A stretch of 64,000 bases of DNA from Mesorhizobium sp. B2-7-1 (lineage in GTDB: Bacteria; Pseudomonadota; Alphaproteobacteria; Rhizobiales; Rhizobiaceae). Position numbers and translations under genes: made by a program. How positions within the stretch are numbered: position 1 is the first letter of the stretch; every line of letters begins with the position of its first letter. Below the pieces are notes generated by a model. The model saw only the letters and a list, made by a program, of their open reading frames with translations. It was not told the DNA's origin and made no database searches. This document shows, piece by piece, positions 1 to 7,700 of the stretch. The stretch spans positions 1 to 64,000 of the forward strand of contig NZ_VFUA01000014.1 in assembly GCF_006440735.1 (NCBI RefSeq), given 5' to 3'.

Positions 1-759
1 CAGCAAGGCATTGGTGCGGGCGGCGACGTCGATGATGTTGACGAATTCGATCGCGTCGAAATAGGGCTGACCGGGCTTGTGATAGGCGGGATTGCGCTTC
101 ATGCGCACCGAAATGCCCGGCTGGTTGTCATCGATCATGTAGGGGCCGGTCGCGACGCCTTTCTCCCAGGCGACGCCGCCTTCAGGCTTGGCCGGCAAGA
201 TCACCAGATGAACGTCCGCGGTGAGGTAAGGGAAGTCCGCGTTCCCACCGCTCAAGGTGAAGACCACCTTGCGGTCGCCATCGGCCTTGATGTCCACGAT
301 CGAATCGACCAGCGCCTTCACAGCCGACGACGAAGACGGCCCCATATGATGGCGGTAGGACTGGATGACGTCATTGGGCGTGACGGGCGTGCCATCATGG
401 AACTTGAGGCCCGGCCTCAGCGTGTAGGTCCAGACCTTGAGATCGTCCGAGGGGGCGAAGCTCTCCGCGAGGTCGGGCGCTGCCGCGCCCTCCACGTCCA
501 GTTCCGTCAGCGCGTTGCACAGCGTGCCGCCGAAGATCACCTGCGTATAAGAGTTCTGCCAGGTCGCCGGATCGTAGGAATCCGTCTGCGTGCCGTCATT
601 GATGGCGAACTTCACCGAGCCACCCTGCTTGGGCTCGGCGCGCGCCACGGAAGTCTGCGCCATAAGCGATGCGCTCAAAGCCAGCATGCCAACGGCGCCC
701 ATGAACTGGCGACGGGTCGCCGTGAACCCGGCGAGGCCCCGATCCTGCTTGTCCTGCAT
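1..759 (-). CDS. ABC transporter substrate-binding protein, family 5 (peptide/nickel type), partial
   Basis: The minus strand is open from ATG at 759 to the window edge (253 codons, C-terminus missing). The N-terminus carries a twin-arginine-like signal (TRRQFMG, then a hydrophobic stretch ending near VARAEP), so export through Tat to the periplasm is likely. The mature part reads as an SBP_bac_5 domain: PDLAESFAPSDDLKVWTYTL followed by LRPGLKFHDGTPVTPNDVI, and later VATGPYMIDD. Such proteins bind oligopeptides, opines, amines or glycosides for ABC import. It diverges from the TetR gene, with the operator pair at 861-889 between them, so it is probably controlled together with the amine-catabolic genes on the right. 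The permease and ATPase genes would lie outside the window. Confidence 0.9.
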   Translation of the reverse strand, partial: MQDKQDRGLAGFTATRRQFMGAVGMLALSASLMAQTSVARAEPKQGGSVKFAINDGTQTDSYDPATWQNSYTQVIFGGTLCNALTELDVEGAAAPDLAESFAPSDDLKVWTYTLRPGLKFHDGTPVTPNDVIQSYRHHMGPSSSSAVKALVDSIVDIKADGDRKVVFTLSGGNADFPYLTADVHLVILPAKPEGGVAWEKGVATGPYMIDDNQPGISVRMKRNPAYHKPGQPYFDAIEFVNIIDVAARTNALL

Positions 760-860
760 GTCATTCCCCTTTGTTTTTTTGCTCTTTGAAGGCGGCACCC
801 GTTCGATCCGGAACCGGCACCCGCCTTTTTCATCTGGCTCGCAATATCAGTTTCGAAATC

Positions 861-889
861 TGATCGGTCAATAAAAATATGATCGATCA
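861..889. promoter_or_regulatory. Paired TetR/BetI-type operator
   Basis: Two near-identical palindromes, TGATCGGTCA (861-870) and TGATCGATCA (880-889), sit with centres 19 bp apart in the divergent region between the binding-protein gene and the TetR gene. The spacing of about two helical turns suits two repressor dimers on one face of the DNA. Assignment to the adjacent TetR regulator is inference from position. Confidence 0.6.
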
Positions 890-950
890 ATCAAAAAAAT
901 CTCCCGAAAATACCATTGACGACAATCACATAAAGTTCATAGCATCGCAT

Positions 951-1598
951 ATGGGATCAAAAAAAAATGAGATATCGAGCCATAGCGCGCAGCGCCGTAA
1001 GCAGTTGCTGGAGGCCGCTTGCGCGGTGATAGCCAGACGCGGCCTGTCCGGAATCACGGTCAACGACATCGCCAACGAAGCCGGGTGCAGCTATGGCGTC
1101 ATCGCCTTTCACTTCAAGACGAAGGAACGCCTGCTGCTTGCCGCCCTCAATGTCGTGGCCAGCAAGTATGAGGCGGTTTGGTCCGAGGCCATGGCGGCCG
1201 CTCCGAGCTCTCCCGCCGAGCGGTTGCGCATCCTGCTTGAAGTCGATTTCGATCCAAGGATAGCCAGGGCGGCCGATCTTGCGGTCTGGATGGCCTTCTG
1301 GGACGAGGCTCCGCGTGTCACTGCCTATAAGAGGCGCTGCAGCGAGCTGAAACGCCGATCCCTGCAGTCGATCACCGACCTGGTCTCGGAACTTGCCACG
1401 CTCAGGTCTCTCGACATCAACGTCGAAGCGGTGTCCCAGGGCCTTTATGCCATCACCGACGGCTGCTGGATATTCGGGCACGTCACCGGCCAGAACGGCC
1501 CCCAGGACCGCAAGCGCTACAGGCAGATTTGCCTGACATTCCTGTCGGCATTCTTCCCGGACGATTTCAGCCCGATGCCTGTTGCATCGCCTCGCTGA
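951..1598 (+). CDS. TetR-family transcriptional regulator, BetI-like
   Basis: A 215-residue repressor. The N-terminal helix-turn-helix is clear (RRKQLLEAACAVIARRG, then ITVNDIANEAGCSYGVIAFHF and KTKERLL). The C-terminal half has the BetI/TetR_C_6-style ligand domain (DLAVWMAFWDEA, then YKRRCSELKRR). The frame opens at ATG 879, but that start would lie inside the operator pair at 861-889 and adds 24 atypical residues, so I prefer ATG 951; neither start has a strong ribosome-binding site. It lies 48 bp before the aminotransferase gene and diverges from a binding-protein gene, so it probably represses both units and responds to the imported compound or a metabolite. Confidence 0.88.
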   Translation: MGSKKNEISSHSAQRRKQLLEAACAVIARRGLSGITVNDIANEAGCSYGVIAFHFKTKERLLLAALNVVASKYEAVWSEAMAAAPSSPAERLRILLEVDFDPRIARAADLAVWMAFWDEAPRVTAYKRRCSELKRRSLQSITDLVSELATLRSLDINVEAVSQGLYAITDGCWIFGHVTGQNGPQDRKRYRQICLTFLSAFFPDDFSPMPVASPR

Positions 1599-1646
1599 AG
1601 CGGCCCGCCCAATCGGCAACAACACACAACAAGACAAGAGAAGACA

Positions 1647-3053
1647 GTGCACATGTATTCAGAGACCGGATCCCAGTGGAATGTCGCGGAACTGGAAAGC
1701 GCCGCGCACCGCCACCTCATCAGCCCTGCGGAGGAACTGGCCAAGCTTGGCACCGCCGGCGGCCGGCCTCTGTTCACTTCGGCCGACGGCATCTACATCA
1801 CCGACAGTCGCGGCCGCAGGATGATCGACGGCCCTGCCGGAATGTGGTGCACGCAGGTCGGCTACAACTGCAAGCCCATTGCCGATGCGATCGCCGCGCA
1901 GGCGCTGCGCATCTGCTACAATTCGCCCTGGTATTCCCTGAACGGCCCGTCGGCCGAGCTGGCAAGGCGCATTTCCGAATTCGCTCCGGGCGACCTCAAC
2001 CATGTGTTCTTCACCACCGGCGGCTCGTCGGCGGTGGATTCGGCGCTTCGCTTCGTCCAGTTCTTCAACAATGTGCTGGGGCGTCACAGCAAGAAGAAGA
2101 TCATCTGCCGTATCGACGGCTACCACGGAAGCTCGCATCTTACCGCGGCCTGCTCGGGCCGCGCCGGAAACCGCCCCAATTTCGACCTGGAGCTGGATAA
2201 CGTCACCTTCATCTCGGCGCCGAACCGCTACCGCCATCCGCAGGGCGGCGACGAGGCCGCTTTCCTCGAATTCCTGGTGGCCGAGTTCGAAGAGCGGATC
2301 GAGAGCCTCGGCCCGCAGAATGTCGGCGCCTTCCTGGCCGAGCCCGTGCTGGCTTCGGGCGGCGTCATCGTGCCGCCCAAGGGTTATCATCGCCGCTTCC
2401 GCGATATCTGCCGCAAGCACGACATCCTCTATATCTCCGACGAGGTCGTGACCGGCTTCGGCCGCTGCGGCGAATGGTTCGCGTCCGAGAAGGTGTTCGA
2501 CATCGTTCCCGACATCATCACCTTCGCCAAGGGCGTGACTTCGGGCTACGTGCCGCTGGGCGGCTTCGTCATTTCGGACGCCGTGCTGGGTCGCATATCG
2601 GGCGAGAACGCGAAGGGAAGCGCCTACACCAACGGCTACACCTATAGCGGCCATCCCGTGAGCTGCGCCGCGGCGCTCGCCAACATCGAGGTCATCGAGC
2701 AAGAAGGGCTGCTCGAACATGTCCGCGAAATCGCTCCCTATTTCCAGGAGCAGTTGCGCAAGCTCGGCGAGATTCCCCTTGTCGGCGACGCGCGCGGCAT
2801 CGGTCTCCTGGGTTGCGTCGAATGCGCCACCGATCCGCACGCGCCGGCCGCGACGGATTTCGACAAGGCCGTCGCGCTGCGCATCGATCGGCTTTGCTAC
2901 GAAAACGGCCTGATCGTGCGGCCTATCGGCAGCATGTGCGTGCTCTCGCCGGCGCTGATCATCAAGAAGGAAGAGATCGACACCATGATCTCGATCCTGC
3001 GCGACAGCATCGAGAAAGTGCAGGGAGAGATCCGGGCGGAAGGCAGGTTCTGA
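1647..3053 (+). CDS. Class III (omega) aminotransferase, PLP-dependent
   Basis: A 468-residue fold-type I transaminase. Visible landmarks are the PLP phosphate-binding TTGGSSAVDSALR, YHGSSHLTAA, the cofactor-stacking ISDEVVTGFGR with its conserved Asp, and the Schiff-base lysine in TFAKGVTSGYVPLGG (K295). It would transfer an amino group from an omega-amine or beta-amino acid to pyruvate or another keto acid. The frame starts at GTG 1647 with ATG at 1653; an AAGAGAAG ribosome-binding site near 1636 can serve either, and ATG 1653 may be the true start. It is the first enzyme of a tightly spaced rightward operon. The exact amine is not evident. Confidence 0.9.
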   Translation: MHMYSETGSQWNVAELESAAHRHLISPAEELAKLGTAGGRPLFTSADGIYITDSRGRRMIDGPAGMWCTQVGYNCKPIADAIAAQALRICYNSPWYSLNGPSAELARRISEFAPGDLNHVFFTTGGSSAVDSALRFVQFFNNVLGRHSKKKIICRIDGYHGSSHLTAACSGRAGNRPNFDLELDNVTFISAPNRYRHPQGGDEAAFLEFLVAEFEERIESLGPQNVGAFLAEPVLASGGVIVPPKGYHRRFRDICRKHDILYISDEVVTGFGRCGEWFASEKVFDIVPDIITFAKGVTSGYVPLGGFVISDAVLGRISGENAKGSAYTNGYTYSGHPVSCAAALANIEVIEQEGLLEHVREIAPYFQEQLRKLGEIPLVGDARGIGLLGCVECATDPHAPAATDFDKAVALRIDRLCYENGLIVRPIGSMCVLSPALIIKKEEIDTMISILRDSIEKVQGEIRAEGRF

Positions 3054-3097
3054 ACAACGCCCGTTTCCGTACCTCCGCTCCAGAGCAAGCACGAGCC

Positions 3098-5167
3098 ATG
3101 GATCCGGCAATGCCCCAGTCACATTCGTCTTCGAGCGCGCCAGCAGGCGGCAAGGATCCCCTGCTGCAGCCGCTGACCATCAAGAAGCTGGTGCTGCGCA
3201 ACCGCATCATGAGCACCAGCCACGCCTCCTTCATGGAGGAAGGGGGCTTCCCGCTGGAACGTTACCAGCGCTATCACGAGGAGAAGGCCAAGGGCGGGCT
3301 GGCCCTGACCATGTTCGGCGGCTCCTCCATGGTGGATGTGGATTCGAACTGGGGCGGCGGACAGATCAACATCGCCACCGATGAGATCATCCCGCACCTG
3401 CAGCAGTTCTCGCAGCGCATCCATGCCCACGGCGCGGCGCTGATGTGCCAGATTTCGCATCTGGGTCGCCGCGCTGACGCCACGACCAGCAATTGGCTGC
3501 CGGCAATCGCTCCCTCCCGATCGCGCGAGACGCAGCATCGCGCCTTCTCCAGGGAAATGGATGAATATGACATTGCGCGCGTCGTCAAAGCCTATGGCGA
3601 CGCGGCCGCGCGCTGCGTGGAGGGAGGCCTGGACGGCGTCGAGACGCTGACCGGAGGCCACCTGATCGGCCAGTTCTTCTCGCCGCGCACCAATTTCCGC
3701 ACCGACCGCTTTGGCGGCTCGGTGGAAAATCGCGTTCGCTTCGGCCTCATGGTGCATGAGGAAATCCGCAGGCGCGTCCGCGACGACACTGTCGTCAGCA
3801 TGCGCTTCGTCATCGACGAGGCGAGCGAGGACGGCCTGAATTTCGAGGACTGCCTCGAGATCGCGCGGATCTTCGAACGCGAAGGGCTTATCGACGTGTT
3901 CAACTGCATATTCGGCAGGATGGATACGGTCATCGCGCTGGCCGAACAGAACATGCCGGGCATGTCGCAGCCTCTCTCCCCTTTCCTCTCACGGGTCGGG
4001 ATGTTCCGACAGCATACCAAGCTTCCCGTCTTCCATGCCGCCCGCATAACCGACCTCGCCACGGCGCGGCACGCCATTCGCGACGGGCTGCTCGACATGG
4101 TCGCCATGACGCGCGCCCACATGGCGGACCCGCAGATCGTCAACAAGCTGATGCGCGGCGAGGAAGACCGCATCCGCCCCTGTGTTGGCGCCTCCTATTG
4201 CATGCACAAGAAGGTGAACTGCATCCACAATCCGGCCTCGGGCCGCGAGACGATTTTGCCGCAGGTCATCGAACCAGCCGATCACAGCCGCAAGGTGGTT
4301 GTCGTCGGCGGCGGCCCCGCCGGCCTCGAAGCCGCGCGTGTGTGCGCCGAACGCGGCCATCGGGTGGTGCTTTTCGAAGCGTCGAGCAAGCCCGGCGGGC
4401 AGGTTCTGCTCGCCTGCCGCGCGACCTGGCGCAGGGACCTGATCGGCATCGTCGACTGGCGGGTATCCGAACTGGAGCGTCTTGGCGTGGACGTGCGCTG
4501 CGACGTCTACGCCAGCGATGCCGATGTGCTGGCCGAGAAACCGGACAGCGTCATCGTCGCTACCGGCGGCCTGCCGGACCTCGATTGGCTGCCTGGCGCG
4601 GAGCATTGCGAAAACATCTGGGACGTGTTGAGCGCCAGCACCCATCAGGGGGGAGACGTCATGCTCTATGACGGAACCGGCAGGCACGAAGGAATATCGA
4701 CGGCGCTGCACCTGGCCGAGCAGGGAGCGTCCGTCCATCTCGTCACCATCGACGACAGCCTCGGGCAGGAGATCGAATATTCCTCGCGTGCGGTCTACCG
4801 CAAGCAATTCCGCCAGCGCGGCATAAAGGTGACCGTCGACCACCATCTTGTCAGGGTCGAACGCAACGGCTCCAACCTGCTGAACGCTGTCTTCAGGCAC
4901 GAGCTGACCGGACAGGAACTGGAGATTTCCGCCCCTCGCATCATCGTCGAGCGCGGCACGCAGCCTCTCGACGAGGTCTTCAACGCGCTCCGCGATCTCT
5001 CCAGCAACAAGGGCGTGACCTCGCTGCCGGCGCTAATCAGCCCAACAGAAGCGCGAGAGGTCACTGACACTGGAGGATTCGAGCTGCACCGCATAGGCGA
5101 TGCTGTTGCCAGCAGGAACATCCACGCCTCCATCTACGAGGCATTCCGCCTGTCGCTCACCCTATGA
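3098..5167 (+). CDS. NADH:flavin oxidoreductase / trimethylamine-dehydrogenase-like flavoprotein
   Basis: A 689-residue two-part enzyme: an N-terminal Old Yellow Enzyme TIM barrel (FMN; PLLQPLTIKKLVLRNRI, then the GGHLIGQFFSPRTNFRTDRF region) and a C-terminal FAD/NAD(P) module with VVVVGGGPAGLEAARV. This is the layout of 2,4-dienoyl-CoA reductase, trimethylamine dehydrogenase and N-methylproline demethylase. The linking Fe-S region keeps C362, C368 and C375, but the usual second ligand position of CxxCxxC is A365 (CVGASYC). I start at ATG 3098, 44 bp after the aminotransferase stop; the frame is open farther upstream inside that gene. Its end overlaps the next start by 4 bp (ATGA). N-demethylation or oxidative deamination of a secondary or tertiary amine is likely. 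Confidence 0.88.
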   Translation: MDPAMPQSHSSSSAPAGGKDPLLQPLTIKKLVLRNRIMSTSHASFMEEGGFPLERYQRYHEEKAKGGLALTMFGGSSMVDVDSNWGGGQINIATDEIIPHLQQFSQRIHAHGAALMCQISHLGRRADATTSNWLPAIAPSRSRETQHRAFSREMDEYDIARVVKAYGDAAARCVEGGLDGVETLTGGHLIGQFFSPRTNFRTDRFGGSVENRVRFGLMVHEEIRRRVRDDTVVSMRFVIDEASEDGLNFEDCLEIARIFEREGLIDVFNCIFGRMDTVIALAEQNMPGMSQPLSPFLSRVGMFRQHTKLPVFHAARITDLATARHAIRDGLLDMVAMTRAHMADPQIVNKLMRGEEDRIRPCVGASYCMHKKVNCIHNPASGRETILPQVIEPADHSRKVVVVGGGPAGLEAARVCAERGHRVVLFEASSKPGGQVLLACRATWRRDLIGIVDWRVSELERLGVDVRCDVYASDADVLAEKPDSVIVATGGLPDLDWLPGAEHCENIWDVLSASTHQGGDVMLYDGTGRHEGISTALHLAEQGASVHLVTIDDSLGQEIEYSSRAVYRKQFRQRGIKVTVDHHLVRVERNGSNLLNAVFRHELTGQELEISAPRIIVERGTQPLDEVFNALRDLSSNKGVTSLPALISPTEAREVTDTGGFELHRIGDAVASRNIHASIYEAFRLSLTL

Positions 5168-6711
5168 ACCAGGCCTCGTCGTTTCAGGTCGCCGTGATCG
5201 GCGGCGGCATCACCGGCGCCAGCGCCGCCAACCATCTGGCCGCTGCCGGTTTCCGCACCGTGCTTCTCGAGCGCGGAGATTTCGCCTCCGGCACGTCGAG
5301 CCGCTCCAGCCGCCTGCAGCATTGCGGCTTGACGTATTTCTCGCCCGGACGCTCGATCTGGAATTTCCTTCTCAATCCGCGCATGGCGATCGAGCATCTC
5401 GAACTGGCAAGGCGCGCGATGCGCGACCGATCGCGTTTCGTTCGGGCGACGCCGGAACGGGTGCGCCCCGTGCGCTTCTACACACCGCTCTATCGCAACG
5501 ACGGCATCCCGGCCTGGAAGGCACGGCTGGGCTTCCGGTTGCTCGAACTGCTCGATCCCGGTGGCGTGCCACTCGATTTCGAGCTGCTCGGTCCCGAAGA
5601 GGCGGCAAGCGAATCTGCGCTTCGCCACCTGCGTGACAGGCAGGACCTGATCGGCGCGGTCAAGTTCACCGAGTACCAGTTCGACTGGCCCGAGCGCATC
5701 TGCCTCGACACCGTCATGAATGCTCGCGATTGCGGCGCGCAGGCGCGCAATTACGCCGAGGTCGTCGCCATCAGACAGGCTGCGGATGGCAGGTGGCATC
5801 TCGATGTCGCCGACAGGCGCGGCCGAGCCGAGGAGGCCAAGTCCGTGTCGACGGTGGTCGCCGATTGCATCGTCAACGCGACCGGCGCCTGGGTCGATGA
5901 AACAGCGTCCCGATGCGGCCTTTCCGTCCCTCGCGTGAACCAAGGGCTGAAGGGAACCAACATCGTCGTGCGCCTGCCGGACGAATTCCGCGGTCTGGCG
6001 GTGGAGACCGCCCTGCCCGATGGCAATCCCTTCTATGTCATCCCCTGGGGCGACCTGCATTATTTCGGGCCGCGCGACGAACCATGCGACCCATCGCCGG
6101 ATGGTTTTCGCGCCGACGAACCGACCATACTCGCGCTCCTTCAGGATTTCAGATCGGTCTTTCCGTCCCTTCCCATCGCGCGCGAAGATGTCCTTTATAG
6201 CTGGGCCGGGGTGCGGCCCAGAACAGCGCGCGCGGGCCATCCGGACGGCTGCGAGGCGGTTCTTCTGCACGATCTGTCAAAACCGGGCGGGGCAGCCTAC
6301 TACACCTATACAGGCGGCCTGTTGATGACGCATCGGAACGCCGGCGCCAGCATCGCCGAGGCGGTGTCGAAGCGCATCCGGCCCGAGCATCCCAGCCGCC
6401 CCGTCTCCTACGCTGCCCGGATTGCCAAGCCTGCCTCGGCAAACGGTCATTCCACCTTGGGCGAGACGGGAATCGACATCGAGCAGTTGCGACAGGCTGT
6501 CCGCGAGGACATGGTTTTCCATCTCGACGACCTCCTGTTTCGGCGCTTTCCGCTCGGATGGTCGGAGCGGCTCGGCCTGGATATCGCTCGGCAAGCGGCC
6601 GAGGCGATTGCCGACCTCATGGGCTGGTCGCCAGCCGATGTCACGCGGGAGGTCGATCGATACATCAATCTTGTCGCGCGGGAATTCGGGAGAACGACGC
6701 CATGCATCTGA
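5164..6711 (+). CDS. FAD-dependent oxidoreductase, glycerol-3-phosphate-dehydrogenase (GlpD)-like
   Basis: A 515-residue DAO-superfamily flavoprotein. It has the N-terminal dinucleotide fold VAVIGGGITGASAANHLAAAG with ERGDFASGTSSRSSRL behind it, as in GlpD, and a GlpD-type C-terminus (DMVFHLDDLLFRRFPLG, then LVAREFG). GlpD oxidises glycerol-3-phosphate and passes electrons to quinone. Here the neighbours (transaminase, TMADH-like protein, cyclodeaminase-like protein) make an amine or hydroxy-acid substrate more likely than glycerol-3-phosphate, but that is inference. Translational coupling is strong: ATG overlaps the preceding TGA, and its own end overlaps the next start by 10 bp. Confidence 0.85.
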   Translation: MNQASSFQVAVIGGGITGASAANHLAAAGFRTVLLERGDFASGTSSRSSRLQHCGLTYFSPGRSIWNFLLNPRMAIEHLELARRAMRDRSRFVRATPERVRPVRFYTPLYRNDGIPAWKARLGFRLLELLDPGGVPLDFELLGPEEAASESALRHLRDRQDLIGAVKFTEYQFDWPERICLDTVMNARDCGAQARNYAEVVAIRQAADGRWHLDVADRRGRAEEAKSVSTVVADCIVNATGAWVDETASRCGLSVPRVNQGLKGTNIVVRLPDEFRGLAVETALPDGNPFYVIPWGDLHYFGPRDEPCDPSPDGFRADEPTILALLQDFRSVFPSLPIAREDVLYSWAGVRPRTARAGHPDGCEAVLLHDLSKPGGAAYYTYTGGLLMTHRNAGASIAEAVSKRIRPEHPSRPVSYAARIAKPASANGHSTLGETGIDIEQLRQAVREDMVFHLDDLLFRRFPLGWSERLGLDIARQAAEAIADLMGWSPADVTREVDRYINLVAREFGRTTPCI

Positions 6712-7664
6712 TCGACGGCCCGACCGTGCATGAACTCCTCGGCTACCGCAGCCTCGTCGATGCGCTGCGCCTCGCGCATCAGGCTCCGATGCCGGAGGTT
6801 CAGGAGGTCGTGCTCGGCGAGCCCGGAGGCGACAATGCGCGCAATCTGATCGTGTTGCCGGCCTGGCAGCGGGGCGCGCTTCTTGGGGCGAAACTGGTTA
6901 CCGTCTTCCCCGAGAACCCGTCCCGCGCCGAACCGGTGCCGGCAAATCAGGGAATCTACGCCGCCTTCGATGCCGAGACCGGAACCCCGGTGATGGTGGC
7001 GGACGGCACGGCATTGACGCTCCGCAAAACGGCCGCCGACTCCGCTCTCGGGGCGGATCTTCTGGCAAGGCCGGACGCCCGCAGCCTGCTGATGATCGGC
7101 GCCGGCGCGCTGGCGCCTCACGTTATCAGCGCGATGCTCGCGGTCCGTCCATCCATCAACGCCATCCGCATCTGGAACAGAACACCGGAACGGGCGAAAG
7201 AGATAGCCGCCGCGATGGCCCGAGACGGATTTCCGATAGAAGTGGCCGAGCGGCTTGACGACGCTCTTTGCGAAGCCGACATCGTCTCGAGCGCGACGAT
7301 GGCGGAAGTCCCGTTGATCCACGGGGATGTGCTTCGTCCCGGTTGCCACGTCAACCTGATCGGCGGCTGGAACCCCCAGATGCGGGAAGTGGACGATCGG
7401 ACGATCGAGCGCGCGAGGCTGTTCACCGACAGCCGTTCTCAATGCGGCTCGTGCGGCGACTTCCTGCAGCCGGTGGAGAGCGGGGTCATGACATGGGACG
7501 ATATCGAGGCCGACCTCTTTGAATTGTGCGGCAGCTCAAATCTGCGCCCTATTTCACCGCAGGACATTACTCTTTTCAAGAATTGCGGCGGCGGTCACCT
7601 CGACCTGTTTGTCGCTCAGGAATTGATCCGGAAAATTCGGCACCGCACCAAGGCCAATGCGTAG
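6702..7664 (+). CDS. Ornithine cyclodeaminase / mu-crystallin family protein
   Basis: A 320-residue protein starting at ATG 6702 (MHLIDGPTVHELLGY), inside the end of the GlpD-like gene. Family marks are LGAKLVTVFPENP (substrate-binding Lys), GTALTLRKTAADSALGADLLA and the Rossmann motif LMIGAGALAPHVISAM. Relatives include ornithine cyclodeaminase, alanine dehydrogenase and delta-1-pyrroline-2-carboxylate or imine reductases. In an operon with a TMADH-like demethylase and a transaminase, reduction of a cyclic imine or interconversion of an amino acid and keto acid is plausible. It is the last gene of the rightward operon and converges on the cyclase-like gene 36 bp away. Confidence 0.87.
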   Translation: MHLIDGPTVHELLGYRSLVDALRLAHQAPMPEVQEVVLGEPGGDNARNLIVLPAWQRGALLGAKLVTVFPENPSRAEPVPANQGIYAAFDAETGTPVMVADGTALTLRKTAADSALGADLLARPDARSLLMIGAGALAPHVISAMLAVRPSINAIRIWNRTPERAKEIAAAMARDGFPIEVAERLDDALCEADIVSSATMAEVPLIHGDVLRPGCHVNLIGGWNPQMREVDDRTIERARLFTDSRSQCGSCGDFLQPVESGVMTWDDIEADLFELCGSSNLRPISPQDITLFKNCGGGHLDLFVAQELIRKIRHRTKANA

Positions 7665-7700
7665 AGATTCAGACCTGGTGGGAATTGCCTAATCGAGCTG

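Noticed and set aside
879..950. N-terminal extension of the TetR regulator
   Set aside because: The start at 879 lies within the operator pair and adds residues unlike the family N-terminus; ATG 951 is preferred, though not proven.
1659..3122. 487-codon open frame on the minus strand
   Set aside because: It mirrors the aminotransferase gene and its protein is Arg/Ala/Gly-biased with no family resemblance; a high-GC shadow frame.
4795..6270. Long minus-strand frames opposite the flavoprotein genes
   Set aside because: Shadows of the real plus-strand genes, which have clear FAD motifs, ribosome-binding sites and operon spacing.
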